Notes under the pieces: generated by a model
Database searches by the model: none
What the model saw: the letters and a program-made list of their open reading frames with translations, nothing else
What the model was told of the DNA's origin: nothing
Assembly: GCF_000730605.1 (NCBI RefSeq)
Contig: NZ_BBIS01000040.1
Span: 1-64,000 of the forward strand
Reading direction: 5' to 3'
DNA length: 64,000 nt
Source of the DNA: Pseudomonas monteilii NBRC 103158 = DSM 14164
GTDB lineage: Bacteria > Pseudomonadota > Gammaproteobacteria > Pseudomonadales > Pseudomonadaceae
In this document: in pieces, positions 43,622-52,743 of the stretch
Numbering within the stretch: position 1 is the first letter of the stretch
Layout: each line of letters opens with the position of its first letter
Position numbers and translations under genes: made by a program

Positions 43622-44572
43622 ATGTCAGTCTTCACCCCCGTGACCCGGCCTGAGCTGGAAACCTTTCTGGCGCCGTACGAGCTGGGCCGTTTGCTCGACT
43701 TCCAGGGCATTGCCGCCGGCACCGAGAACAGCAATTTCTTCGTCAGCCTCGAACAGGGGGAGTTCGTCCTGACGCTGATCGAGCGTGGGCCGAGCGAAGA
43801 CATGCCGTTCTTCATCGAGCTGCTCGACACCCTGCACGCTGCCGACATGCCGGTGCCCTATGCCATTCGTGACCGCGACGGCAATGGCCTGCGCGAACTT
43901 TGCGGCAAGCCTGCGCTGTTGCAACCACGCCTGTCGGGCAAGCACATCAAAGCGCCGAACAACCAGCACTGCGCCCAGGTCGGCGAGCTGCTGGCGCACA
44001 TCCACCTGGCCACCCGCGAGCACATCATCGAGCGCCGCACCGACCGTGGCCTGGACTGGATGCTGGCCTCGGGTGCCGAGCTGCTGCCACGCCTGACTGC
44101 CGGGCAAGCCGCACTGCTGCAGCCGGCGCTCGATGAAATCACCGCGCACAAGGCGCAGATCCTGGCCTTGCCACGGGCCAACCTGCATGCCGACCTGTTC
44201 CGCGACAACGTGATGTTCGAAGGCACCCACCTGACCGGTGTGATCGACTTCTACAACGCCTGCTCGGGGCCGATGCTGTATGACATCGCCATCACCGTGA
44301 ACGACTGGTGCCTGGATGAACACGGCGCGATCGATGTGCCACGCGCCCAGGCGCTGCTGGCAGCCTATGCGGCGCTGCGGCCGTTCACGGCGGCCGAGGC
44401 CGAGCTGTGGCCGGAAATGTTGCGGGTAGGGTGCGTGCGCTTCTGGCTGTCGCGCCTGATTGCGGCGGAATCGTTTGCCGGGATGGATGTGATGATCCAT
44501 GACCCGAGCGAGTTCGAGGTGCGTCTGGCGCAGCGCCAGCAGGTGGCTTTGCACCTGCCGTTCGCCCTCTAG
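43622..44572 (+). CDS. thrB: Homoserine kinase (ThrB, aminoglycoside-phosphotransferase-like type)
   Basis: A 316-residue kinase of the APH fold, the homoserine kinase type found in Pseudomonas, unrelated to the GHMP-type E. coli ThrB. It makes O-phosphohomoserine for threonine synthesis. The catalytic loop HADLFRDNVMF and the metal aspartate VIDFYNA are present. The N-terminus (MSVFTPVTRPELETF) agrees with the family, yet there is no visible Shine-Dalgarno sequence, only a hairpin and T-run. It converges with znuA across an inverted REP pair. Confidence 0.93.
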   Translation: MSVFTPVTRPELETFLAPYELGRLLDFQGIAAGTENSNFFVSLEQGEFVLTLIERGPSEDMPFFIELLDTLHAADMPVPYAIRDRDGNGLRELCGKPALLQPRLSGKHIKAPNNQHCAQVGELLAHIHLATREHIIERRTDRGLDWMLASGAELLPRLTAGQAALLQPALDEITAHKAQILALPRANLHADLFRDNVMFEGTHLTGVIDFYNACSGPMLYDIAITVNDWCLDEHGAIDVPRAQALLAAYAALRPFTAAEAELWPEMLRVGCVRFWLSRLIAAESFAGMDVMIHDPSEFEVRLAQRQQVALHLPFAL

Positions 44573-44585
44573 ACCGCGCCTGCTT

Positions 44586-44670
44586 CTTCGCGAGCAAGCT
44601 CGCTCCTACAGGTACAGCGACAGCCCTTTCGGTTTGCGCTATCCCTGTAGGAGCGAGCTTGCTCGCGAAG
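44586..44670. repeat. Inverted REP pair between thrB and znuA
   Basis: A 27-bp arm (44586-44612) is perfectly complementary to 44644-44670. The pair fills the gap between the converging thrB and znuA genes and probably acts as the shared transcript end. Confidence 0.9.
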
Positions 44671-44683
44671 GGCCGGAACAGGC

Positions 44684-45592
44684 TTACAACTGCTCCAGGC
44701 ACCCAGCCAGGTCACCACCCAGCCTCTCCAGCAAACGCTCATACCCTTTGCCATCCACCGGGTCTGTCCCGCCCAGTGCATCCAGCTCGGCCAGGCGCAC
44801 CGGCAGCCCGGCGGTCAGGGTCTCGGCCAGTCGCGGCCGCAGCGGCGGTTCGCTGAACACACAGGTTTTCCCCACTTCCTGCAAGCGCTTGCGCATGGCA
44901 GCAACATGCTGCGCGCCCGGCTGCACCTCGGAGGCCACGCTGAACACGCCCGTGTGTTTCAGGCCGTACTCGGCCTCGAAGTAGTCGAACGCTTCGTGGA
45001 ACACGAAGTACGGCTTGTCGGCAATACCGGCCACACGCGCCTTGATTCGCCCATCCAGCGCATCCAGGCGCTCATCGAACGCCTTGAGGTTGCTCTGGTA
45101 GCGGGCAGCGTTGGCCGGGTCAACCTGAGCCAGGTCAGCGGCCATTTTCGCCGCGATTACCCGCGCATTGACCGACGACAGCCACAAATGTGCATCGAGG
45201 CTGCCCGGGCGGTGATCGTGGTCATGGTCATCGTGATCCTCTTCCTCATGGGAATGGCTGTCCTCGCCAAAATGACGCAACTTCATGCCCGTCAGCGACT
45301 GCACGGCCACCGTGGGCTTGCTGCGGCTGCCCAGCACTCGTGGCAGGAAGTTCTCCATGTCCGGGCCGATCCAGTACAACAAGTCGGCATCGCCTACCCG
45401 CCGCACGTCGGAAGGGCGCAGCGCGTAGTGGTGGGGTGAAGCACCTGGCGGCAACAGCACGTCAGGGCTGCCAACGCCATCCTGCACGGCGGCGGCAATC
45501 TGCTGCAGGGGTTTGATACTGGTGAGCACACGCACATCGGCCTGGGCAGAAAATGCGATGAAAGCGACAAACAGGGCTAGGAATCGGGACAC
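44684..45592 (-). CDS. znuA: Zinc ABC transporter substrate-binding protein ZnuA
   Basis: A 302-residue periplasmic zinc-binding protein with a signal peptide (cleavage near SAQA). The ligand histidines lie in GASPHHYALRP, DAHLWLS and VFHEAFDYF. It has the histidine/aspartate-rich loop (HSHEEEDHDDHDHDH) typical of ZnuA. The start is probably GTG 45592 (VSRFLALF), since the frame upstream lies opposite zur. It is divergent from zur-znuC-znuB with a 66 bp gap that should hold the Zur operator. Confidence 0.93.
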   Translation of the reverse strand: MSRFLALFVAFIAFSAQADVRVLTSIKPLQQIAAAVQDGVGSPDVLLPPGASPHHYALRPSDVRRVGDADLLYWIGPDMENFLPRVLGSRSKPTVAVQSLTGMKLRHFGEDSHSHEEEDHDDHDHDHRPGSLDAHLWLSSVNARVIAAKMAADLAQVDPANAARYQSNLKAFDERLDALDGRIKARVAGIADKPYFVFHEAFDYFEAEYGLKHTGVFSVASEVQPGAQHVAAMRKRLQEVGKTCVFSEPPLRPRLAETLTAGLPVRLAELDALGGTDPVDGKGYERLLERLGGDLAGCLEQL

Positions 45593-45616
45593 GGTGGATA
45601 CTCGAGTCGTCAGAAA

Positions 45617-45634
45617 CAGGTAACATAATAACGT
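45617..45634. promoter_or_regulatory. Candidate Zur operator between znuA and zur
   Basis: GTAACATAATAAC (45620-45632) is an AT-rich core resembling one half of the Zur box (GTTATA-N-TATAAC), but the symmetry is poor. It is the only such sequence in the 66 bp divergent gap. Confidence 0.35.
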
Positions 45635-45658
45635 CTCCATCCAGAACCGTCGCTGCCC

Positions 45659-46144
45659 ATGTCCATCACGCCGCTGGCCAACCGTCCTCACGATCACTCC
45701 CATTGCGTACACAGCGCACTGGCTGAAGCCGACGCCTTGTGTACCCGCCAGGGCCTGCGCCTGACCGCGCTGCGCCGCCGTGTGCTGGAACTGGTGTGGC
45801 AAAGCCACAAGCCGCTGGGCGCCTACGACATCCTCGCCGTGCTCAGCGAGCAGGACGGCCGCCGCGCCGCCCCGCCTACGGTGTACCGCGCGCTGGACTT
45901 CCTGCTGGAAAACGGCCTGGTGCACCGCATCGCCTCGCTCAACGCCTTCATCGGCTGCAGCCACCCCGAGCACGTGCACCAAGGCCAGTTCCTGATCTGC
46001 CGGGCCTGCCATGTGGCCATCGAGCTGGAGCAAAGCAGCATCAGCGAGGCCATCATCAACAGCGCCAAGGGCGTGGGCTTCACGGTCGAGACCCAGACCG
46101 TGGAAGTGGTCGGCCTGTGCGGCAACTGCCGGAGCGCGGCATGA
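45659..46144 (+). CDS. zur: Zinc uptake regulator Zur (Fur family)
   Basis: A 161-residue Fur-family repressor with an N-terminal winged helix (LTALRRRVLELVW; PPTVYRALDFLLENGL) and a C-terminal dimer domain with two zinc-binding pairs (CRAC and CGNC). The histidine-rich start (HDHSHCVH) and the zinc transporter context mark it as Zur rather than Fur. Its stop overlaps the znuC start (ATGA). Zn-Zur should repress znuA and its own operon. Confidence 0.95.
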   Translation: MSITPLANRPHDHSHCVHSALAEADALCTRQGLRLTALRRRVLELVWQSHKPLGAYDILAVLSEQDGRRAAPPTVYRALDFLLENGLVHRIASLNAFIGCSHPEHVHQGQFLICRACHVAIELEQSSISEAIINSAKGVGFTVETQTVEVVGLCGNCRSAA

Positions 46145-46914
46145 GCGATGCGCTGATCCGCCTGGAACAGGTGGGCGTTACCTTTGGCGGTGAGGCGGTG
46201 CTCGACAGCATCGACCTGTCGGTCGCACCGGGGCAGATCGTCACCCTGATCGGCCCCAACGGGGCGGGCAAAACCACCCTGGTGCGCGCCGTGCTCGGGT
46301 TGCTCAAGCCGCATCGCGGCAAGGTGTGGCGCAAGCCGAAACTGCGTATTGGCTACATGCCGCAGAAGATCCAGGTCGATGCCACACTGCCGCTGTCGGT
46401 GCTGCGCTTCTTGCGCTTGGTGCCCGGCGTAGACCGCGCGGCAGCCTTGTCGGCGTTGCAGGAAGTGGGTGCCGAGCAGGTCATCGACAGCCCGATCCAG
46501 ACTATTTCCGGCGGCGAGATGCAGCGCGTGCTGCTGGCCCGTGCGCTGCTGCGCGAACCTCAGTTGCTGGTGCTCGACGAGCCGGTGCAGGGCGTGGACG
46601 TGGTCGGCCAGACCGAGCTGTACAACCTCATCACTCGCCTGCGCGACCGCCACGGCTGCGGCGTGCTGATGGTGTCCCACGACCTGCACCTGGTGATGAG
46701 CGCCACCGACCAGGTGGTGTGCCTGAACCGCCACGTGTGCTGCTCGGGCCACCCGGAGCAAGTCAGCAACGACCCGGCCTTCGTCGAACTGTTCGGCCAG
46801 AACGCCCCGAGCCTGGCCGTTTACCACCACCATCACGACCACAGCCACGACCTGCACGGCTCGGTCGTCGCCCCCGGCACCCATGTTCACGGAGAGCACT
46901 GCAAGCATGGCTGA
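46141..46914 (+). CDS. znuC: Zinc ABC transporter ATP-binding protein ZnuC
   Basis: A 257-residue ATPase with Walker A GPNGAGKTT (about residue 40), signature ISGGEMQRVLLARAL, Walker B LLVLDEP and switch histidine VSHDLH. The C-terminal 35 residues are rich in histidine (YHHHHDHSHD; HVHGEHCKHG) and may buffer or sense zinc in the cytosol. It overlaps zur by 4 bp and znuB by 8 bp. Confidence 0.95.
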   Translation: MSDALIRLEQVGVTFGGEAVLDSIDLSVAPGQIVTLIGPNGAGKTTLVRAVLGLLKPHRGKVWRKPKLRIGYMPQKIQVDATLPLSVLRFLRLVPGVDRAAALSALQEVGAEQVIDSPIQTISGGEMQRVLLARALLREPQLLVLDEPVQGVDVVGQTELYNLITRLRDRHGCGVLMVSHDLHLVMSATDQVVCLNRHVCCSGHPEQVSNDPAFVELFGQNAPSLAVYHHHHDHSHDLHGSVVAPGTHVHGEHCKHG

Positions 46915-47689
46915 TTTTCTTCTCTACGCCCTGCTTGCCGGTTTGTCCCTGGCGCTGGTCGCCGGCCCACTGGGTTCCTTCGTGGTGTGGCGGCGCATGG
47001 CCTACTTTGGCGACACCCTGTCCCATGCTGCCTTGCTTGGCGTGGCCCTGGGCTTCGCCCTGGACGTCAGCCCGGCACTGGCGGTAACCGTGGGCTGCCT
47101 GCTGCTGGCGATCCTGCTGGTGACGCTGCAGCAACGCCAACCGCTGGCCTCCGACACCCTGCTCGGCATTCTCGCCCCCAGCACCCTGTCGCTGGGCCTG
47201 GTGGTGCTGAGCTTCATGCACGATGTGCGCATCGACCTGATGGCCTACCTGTTCGGCGACCTGCTGGCCATCAGCACCACCGACCTGGCCTGGATCCTCG
47301 GCGGCAGTGCCTTGGTGCTGCTGCTGCTGGCTGCGCTGTGGCGGCCGCTGCTGGCCGTCACCGTGCACGAGGAACTGGCCATGGTCGAAGGCCTGCCCGT
47401 TGCCGGCCTGCGCATGGCATTGATGCTGCTGATTGCAGTGGTCATTGCCGTCGCCATGAAGATCGTCGGCGTATTGCTGATCACCTCGCTGCTGATCATC
47501 CCCGCCGCTGCGGCGCAACGTCACGCCCGCTCCCCCGAGCAGATGGCCCTGGGCGCCAGCCTGCTCGGTGTTACCGCCGTCTGTGGCGGCCTGGCCATGT
47601 CCTGGTTCAAGGACACACCCGCCGGCCCGTCGATCGTGGTCTGCGCGGCGGTGCTATTCTTGCTGAGCCTGGCCCTGCCAAAACGCTGA
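46907..47689 (+). CDS. znuB: Zinc ABC transporter permease ZnuB
   Basis: A 260-residue permease with about eight helices of the ABC-3 family (RRMAYFGDTLSHAALLGVALG is the signature). ATG 46907 overlaps the znuC end. It forms the membrane channel for zinc with ZnuA and ZnuC. Last gene of zur-znuC-znuB. Confidence 0.95.
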   Translation: MADFLLYALLAGLSLALVAGPLGSFVVWRRMAYFGDTLSHAALLGVALGFALDVSPALAVTVGCLLLAILLVTLQQRQPLASDTLLGILAPSTLSLGLVVLSFMHDVRIDLMAYLFGDLLAISTTDLAWILGGSALVLLLLAALWRPLLAVTVHEELAMVEGLPVAGLRMALMLLIAVVIAVAMKIVGVLLITSLLIIPAAAAQRHARSPEQMALGASLLGVTAVCGGLAMSWFKDTPAGPSIVVCAAVLFLLSLALPKR

Positions 47690-47816
47690 AAGACAGGGCG
47701 TGTGATGGCACGCCTTGCAACCTTTTGCCGGGTAAAGGGTCTGTAAGACCTGTTTTCGAGCGTGCGCACCTGGGTGTAGACTTGCTCGCTTTTTGCGCAA
47801 ATAGAGAGTCGCAGGA

Positions 47817-48524
47817 ATGAAGCCGTTCGCCTCCCGTTATCTGCTTGTTGCCGCGTTTTCCCTGTTCCTGGCTGCTTGCTCCAGCGCGCCGGTCGAACAG
47901 GCCGCTGTACCTGCCCAAGCCGATGCCTGGCAGCAGTTGCAACAAAACATCGCCAGCAATGAGCTGGCCACCGCCGAAGACCAGCTGGCAGCCCTGCAGG
48001 CCCAGTCGCCGGATGACGCGCGCCTGGAGCAATACCAGCGTCAGTTGGCCGAAGCCTATCTGCAACGCAGTCAGATCGTCCTGCAAAAGGGCGATGTGAA
48101 CGCAGCAGCTACCGCCCTGGCCCGTGCCCGTGCACTGATGCCGCAAGCCCCGGCGGTGACCGGTGGCGATCCCCTGTCCCAGGCACGCAAGGCCGAGCTG
48201 GAGAAGGCAGAAGCTGCCTTGAAAGCAGCTGAAGCGAAGCCCAAGGCACGCATCATCGACCCGACAGCGCCAAGCACGGTGGTGGCCTTGAAGACCACCG
48301 ACAGCCGTGCCATGCGCCGCCAGCTCGATGACATTGCCGCCGATGTGGTGAGCTATGACTGCGAAGTGGTTTTCCAGGTGCCGCGTACTAACGATGCCCC
48401 TTGGCTGAAGACCTTGCTGGAGAAACGCGTGCGCAAGATCGACAGTGGGTTTGAGCTGAAGCAGAAGCATGAGATTCAGCGCTCACTGCCGGCCCAAGTG
48501 GTTTTGGTGCCGCACCAGCAATAA
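47817..48524 (+). CDS. Lipoprotein of the PA5502 family, unknown function
   Basis: A 235-residue protein with a lipobox (LAACS, Cys about residue 21). A helical repeat-like region follows (about 35-125; possibly TPR-like), then an alanine/lysine-rich helix (DPLSQARKAELEKAEAALKAAE) and a C-terminal domain with SYDCEVVFQVP. It is conserved after znuB in Pseudomonas (PA5502 in P. aeruginosa), but I know no function. The 127 bp gap after znuB suggests its own promoter. Confidence 0.8.
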   Translation: MKPFASRYLLVAAFSLFLAACSSAPVEQAAVPAQADAWQQLQQNIASNELATAEDQLAALQAQSPDDARLEQYQRQLAEAYLQRSQIVLQKGDVNAAATALARARALMPQAPAVTGGDPLSQARKAELEKAEAALKAAEAKPKARIIDPTAPSTVVALKTTDSRAMRRQLDDIAADVVSYDCEVVFQVPRTNDAPWLKTLLEKRVRKIDSGFELKQKHEIQRSLPAQVVLVPHQQ

Positions 48525-48538
48525 AACTCTAGGGCCCT

Positions 48539-48620
48539 ATCGCCGGCAAGCCAGCTCCCACAGGTAGTGCATAACGCCCAAGGCCTGCGCAGTACCTGTG
48601 GAAGCTGGCTTGCCGGCGAT
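48539..48620. repeat. Inverted REP-like pair (variant sequence)
   Basis: ATCGCCGGCAAGCCAGCTCC.. (48539-48565) and its near-complement (48593-48620) form an inverted pair of a second REP subtype (GCCGGCAAGCCAGC core). It lies between the lipoprotein gene and the convergent katE. Confidence 0.82.
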
Positions 48621-48638
48621 GGGCTGCAAAGCAGCCCC

Positions 48639-50774
48639 TTAGGCCGGCACAGCCTCCGCAGCAGCTTCCCGCTCCCACACCCGATGCCCCTCAACCGCTT
48701 TGACAAAGGCATCCACGGCTTTTTGGTCATCCGCCAGCAGCAAGCCCTTGTCTTCCTTAAGTCCCAGGCCGGCCGCCAGTTCCTTGGTCAACACCATAGC
48801 CTTCAGGTGCTTGTAGCCTTCAAGCAAGAAGTGTTTGGCTAGCCCGCTGGCTGCCAAGGCATCCGTCGAAGCCTTACCTGATGGCACGACAATCCCGTCG
48901 AACATGATCGATGGCATCCCCTCCATCGATGCCTCCACCGGCAGTTGCTTGCCATCCGTCGCCTTTACCGGCGCCGAGGTCGGCCCCAACAGCATCGGCC
49001 GGGCACTGTGCGCCTCCAGGGCCTTGATCAGTTTGTCCACGCTTGCAGCGTCCACGCCATTGGCCACCAGCACGGCAATCTTGCGCCCCTTGATACCCAC
49101 CGAACCTGGGTGGTTCATCTGGCTCAAGGCCGGTGATTGAGCCAGCTGGCTGCCCTTCACCTGCACCGTACCCGCTTTCGGCGCAGGCAGGCCCAGGTTG
49201 GCTGCAACTGCCGCCGCCAGCTTCAAATCGATATTGGCGAGAATTTCATTCACTTCCCGGGCGCGGATATGTTCGCGCTCCACTTTGCCCAACTCGAAGC
49301 TGTAAGCCTTGATGATGTGCTGCTGCTCGGTCGGGCTCATGCTCTGGAAGAACAGCCGGGCTTGCGAGAAGTGATCACCGAACGACTCGCTGCGCTGACG
49401 AATCTTGTGCGCATCGATACGCTCCTGGTAGCTCTCGAAACCACCGTCCTGCGCCGCTGCCGGGGTTTCCTTTGGCCAACCACCGTCGATCGAGTTTGGC
49501 TCGTAGGACGCCCGCCCCTTATGCACGACGTGCTGGTGCAGGGCATCACGCTGGTTGTTGTGGTTAGGCGCTACCGGGCGGTTGATCGGGATCTGGTGGA
49601 AGTTCGGCCCGCCCAGGCGGCTGATCTGGGTATCGGTGTACGAGAACAGCCGGCCCTGTAGCAGTGGGTCATTGGTAAAGTCGATTCCAGGCACGATATG
49701 GCCTGGGCAGAACGCCACCTGTTCGACCTCGGCAAAGAAATTGTCCGGGTTACGGTTCAGCACCATCTTGCCCAAGGGCGTTACGGGCACCAGCTCTTCC
49801 GGGATGATCTTGGTCGGGTCCAACAAGTCGAAGTCGAACTTGTGCTCGTCGGCCTCCGGCACGATCTGCACGCCGAGTTCCCATTCTGGGTAATCGCCGG
49901 TCTCGATCGCCTCCCACAAGTCACGGCGCTGGAAGTCAGTGTCCTTGCCCGCCAGTTTCTGCGCCTCGTCCCACAGCAGCGAATGCACGCCCTGGCGCGG
50001 CTTCCAGTGGAACTTGACGAAACTGGCCACGCCCTCGGCGTTGATCAGGCGGAAGGTATGCACGCCAAAGCCTTCCATCATGCGCAAGCTGCGCGGGATA
50101 GCCCGGTCGGACATGGCCCACATCACCATGTGGGCCGACTCCGGCACCAGCGAAACGAAATCCCAGAACGTATCGTGGGCCGAGCCACCGGTAGGAATCT
50201 CGTTATGCGGCTCGGGTTTGACCGCATGCACAAAATCGGGGAACTTGATGGCATCCTGGATGAAGAAGACCGGCATGTTGTTGCCGACCAGGTCGAAGTT
50301 ACCTTCGTCGGTATAGAACTTGACCGCGAAACCGCGCACATCACGCACGGTATCCCCCGAACCACGGGGACCCTGCACGGTGGAAAAGCGTACAAACACC
50401 GGTGTGATCTTGTCCGGGTCTTGCAGGAAACCGGCTTTGGTCAGATCCGCATGGTTGCCATAACTCTGAAAGTAGCCGTGCGCCCCGGTACCACGGGCAT
50501 GCACGATGCGCTCCGGAATGCGCTCATGGTCGAAGTGGGTGATCTTCTCGCGCATGATGAAGTCTTCGAGCAGCGACGGCCCGCGTGCGCCAGCCTTGAG
50601 GCTGTTCTGGTTGTCGGCAATCTTCACGCCCTGGTTGGTGCGCAGGGCCTGGCCGGTAGCGTCGCTGCGGAAGGTTTCCAGGCTCTGCAACTTGGCATTG
50701 GTATTGGCCCGGTCCGGGGTCTGGGTGCCAGCGGCTTCACTCTGCTTGGGCGCGTCCGTTTTCTTGCTGGGCAT
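48639..50774 (-). CDS. katE: Catalase HPII (large-subunit catalase)
   Basis: A 711-residue clade 2 catalase. The haem core has the distal His (RIPERIVHARGTGAHGYF) and proximal Tyr signature (RLFSYTDTQISRLG), and the C-terminal flavodoxin/DJ-1-like domain (about 550-700) is typical of HPII. It breaks down hydrogen peroxide in the cytosol. ATG 50774 follows a GAGGAGAG site. The gene stands alone, between a REP pair and the metNIQ promoter region; 50775-51000 holds no gene. Stationary-phase control is known for the family but not visible here. Confidence 0.95.
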   Translation of the reverse strand: MPSKKTDAPKQSEAAGTQTPDRANTNAKLQSLETFRSDATGQALRTNQGVKIADNQNSLKAGARGPSLLEDFIMREKITHFDHERIPERIVHARGTGAHGYFQSYGNHADLTKAGFLQDPDKITPVFVRFSTVQGPRGSGDTVRDVRGFAVKFYTDEGNFDLVGNNMPVFFIQDAIKFPDFVHAVKPEPHNEIPTGGSAHDTFWDFVSLVPESAHMVMWAMSDRAIPRSLRMMEGFGVHTFRLINAEGVASFVKFHWKPRQGVHSLLWDEAQKLAGKDTDFQRRDLWEAIETGDYPEWELGVQIVPEADEHKFDFDLLDPTKIIPEELVPVTPLGKMVLNRNPDNFFAEVEQVAFCPGHIVPGIDFTNDPLLQGRLFSYTDTQISRLGGPNFHQIPINRPVAPNHNNQRDALHQHVVHKGRASYEPNSIDGGWPKETPAAAQDGGFESYQERIDAHKIRQRSESFGDHFSQARLFFQSMSPTEQQHIIKAYSFELGKVEREHIRAREVNEILANIDLKLAAAVAANLGLPAPKAGTVQVKGSQLAQSPALSQMNHPGSVGIKGRKIAVLVANGVDAASVDKLIKALEAHSARPMLLGPTSAPVKATDGKQLPVEASMEGMPSIMFDGIVVPSGKASTDALAASGLAKHFLLEGYKHLKAMVLTKELAAGLGLKEDKGLLLADDQKAVDAFVKAVEGHRVWEREAAAEAVPA

Positions 50775-51000
50775 GGTCGTCTCTCCTCATCAGTCTTCAG
50801 GCGTGCCCGTTGCGGGCTTGTTCAACTAGTGACTGGGAGGCTTTGCCGAGCGTTCAATCAGGATTACCGGTTGTCGCGATATGCCCGATGGATTGGTGCA
50901 TTACGAAATAAATGCTAAGAACAGCTATGGGAAAAGGCTAAAATGCGCGACCCCAGCTAACCGCTGACCCAAATTTCATGCGCCCCACAAGGTTCGCTAC

Positions 51001-52008
51001 GTGATCGAGTTCCAACAGGTACATAAAACCTACCGCGTTGCCGGTAGGGAAATCCCCGCACTGAATCCGACCAGCCTGACCATCGAAGATGGCCAGGTGT
51101 TCGGCCTGATCGGCCATTCCGGCGCCGGCAAAAGCACCATGCTGCGCCTGATCAACCGCCTGGAAGAGCCCTCCGGCGGCAAGATCATCGTCGACGGCGA
51201 AGACGTCACCGCGTTCAACGCCAGCCAGTTGCGCGGTTTCCGCCAGCAGGTCGGGATGATCTTCCAGCACTTCAACCTGCTGGCCTCCAAGACCGTCGCC
51301 GACAACGTCGCCCTGCCACTGACCCTGGCCGGCGAGCTGTCGCGCAGCGAAATCGACAAGCGTGTCACCGAGCTGCTGGCCCGTGTCGGCCTGCAAGACC
51401 ACGCCAAAAAGTACCCGGCTCAGCTGTCCGGTGGCCAGAAGCAGCGCGTCGGCATCGCCCGCGCATTGTCCACCAACCCGAAGATCCTGCTGTGCGACGA
51501 GGCCACCAGTGCCCTCGACCCGCAAACCACGGCTTCGGTCCTGCAATTGCTGGCCGAGATCAACCGTGAGCTGAAGCTGACCATCGTGCTGATCACCCAT
51601 GAAATGGACGTGATCCGCCGTGTCTGCGACCGCGTGGCAGTGATGGACGCCGGCCAGATCGTCGAGCAAGGCTCGGTGGCCGATGTGTTCCTGCACCCGC
51701 AGCACCCCACCACCAAGCGCTTTGTCCAGGAAGACGAGCAAGTCGACGAAGGCGAACAGCGCGACGATTTCGCCCATGTACCAGGCCGCATCGTGCGCCT
51801 GACCTTCCAGGGCGACGCCACCTACGCGCCGCTGCTGGGCACCGTGGCCCGCGAAACCGGTGTGGACTACAGCATCCTCGCCGGGCGTATCGACCGCATC
51901 AAGGATGTCCCCTATGGCCAGCTCACCCTCGCCCTGATCGGCGGTGACATGGAAGCGGCATTCGCCCGCTTCAAGGCAGCTGACGTACATATGGAGGTAC
52001 TGCGTTGA
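51001..52008 (+). CDS. metN: Methionine ABC transporter ATP-binding protein MetN
   Basis: A 335-residue ATPase. It has Walker A GHSGAGKST (about residue 40), signature LSGGQKQRVGIARAL, Walker B LLCDEATSALD, H-loop ITHEMD and a C-terminal NIL/ACT-like domain (about 260-335), which senses methionine in the E. coli homologue. The start is GTG 51001 (VIEFQQVHKTY), as usual for MetN. It overlaps metI by one base (TGATG). Confidence 0.93.
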   Translation: MIEFQQVHKTYRVAGREIPALNPTSLTIEDGQVFGLIGHSGAGKSTMLRLINRLEEPSGGKIIVDGEDVTAFNASQLRGFRQQVGMIFQHFNLLASKTVADNVALPLTLAGELSRSEIDKRVTELLARVGLQDHAKKYPAQLSGGQKQRVGIARALSTNPKILLCDEATSALDPQTTASVLQLLAEINRELKLTIVLITHEMDVIRRVCDRVAVMDAGQIVEQGSVADVFLHPQHPTTKRFVQEDEQVDEGEQRDDFAHVPGRIVRLTFQGDATYAPLLGTVARETGVDYSILAGRIDRIKDVPYGQLTLALIGGDMEAAFARFKAADVHMEVLR

Positions 52009-52679
52009 TGGACGCCCTGAATTTCTTTGCAAACGTCGACTGGGCCGAAATCTGGCTGGCCACCGTCGATACCATGATCATGTTGTTCGGCTCGTTGTTC
52101 TTCACCGTGCTGCTGGGCCTGCCGCTGGGCGTGCTGCTGTTCCTCTGCGGGCCTAAGCAGATGTTCGAGCAAAAGGGCGTGTATGCGCTGCTGTCGCTGG
52201 TGGTGAACATCCTGCGCTCGCTGCCGTTCATCATCCTGCTGATCGTGATGATCCCGTTCACCGTGCTGATCACCGGCACCTCGCTGGGCGTTGCCGGCGC
52301 CATTCCGCCGCTGGTGGTAGGTGCCACGCCGTTCTTCGCGCGCCTGGTGGAAACCGCCCTGCGTGAAGTGGACCGCGGCATCATCGAAGCTACCCAGTCG
52401 ATGGGCGCCACCACCCGCCAGATCATCACCAGTGCGCTACTGCCGGAAGCCCGCCCGGGCATCTTCGCGGCCATCACCGTAACGGCCATCACCCTGGTGT
52501 CGTACACCGCCATGGCCGGTGTGGTCGGTGCCGGTGGCCTGGGCGACCTGGCGATTCGCTTCGGTTACCAGCGCTTCCAGACCGATGTAATGGTAGTGAC
52601 CGTGGTACTGCTGCTGGTACTGGTTCAAGTACTGCAGAGCGTGGGCGACAAACTGGTCGTGCATTTTTCCCGTAAGTAA
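52008..52679 (+). CDS. metI: Methionine ABC transporter permease MetI
   Basis: A 223-residue permease with five helices and the EAA-type loop (IIEATQSMGATTRQIITSALLPEA). ATG 52008 overlaps the metN stop, with a GGAGG site 11 bp upstream; TTG 52005 is less likely. It forms the membrane channel for methionine. Confidence 0.94.
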   Translation: MDALNFFANVDWAEIWLATVDTMIMLFGSLFFTVLLGLPLGVLLFLCGPKQMFEQKGVYALLSLVVNILRSLPFIILLIVMIPFTVLITGTSLGVAGAIPPLVVGATPFFARLVETALREVDRGIIEATQSMGATTRQIITSALLPEARPGIFAAITVTAITLVSYTAMAGVVGAGGLGDLAIRFGYQRFQTDVMVVTVVLLLVLVQVLQSVGDKLVVHFSRK

Positions 52680-52729
52680 CCCCAATGGGGTCGGCCTGGC
52701 CGACCCGTTCGGGGGCCGTCGCGGCCCTC
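52680..52729 (+). other. Three tandem hairpins between metI and metQ
   Basis: CCCCAATGGGG (52680-52690), GGTCGGCC-T-GGCCGACC (52689-52705) and GGGCCG-TCG-CGGCCC (52713-52727) follow one another in 50 bp. None has a T-run. They could shield the metQ mRNA from 3' exonucleases or dampen readthrough, as between other transporter and binding-protein genes. Confidence 0.55.
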
Positions 52730-52743
52730 ACAAGGAGTGATTG

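Noticed and set aside
45600..45658. A clear palindromic Zur box
   Set aside because: Only one half resembles the consensus. The site is kept as a low-confidence candidate rather than a firm operator.
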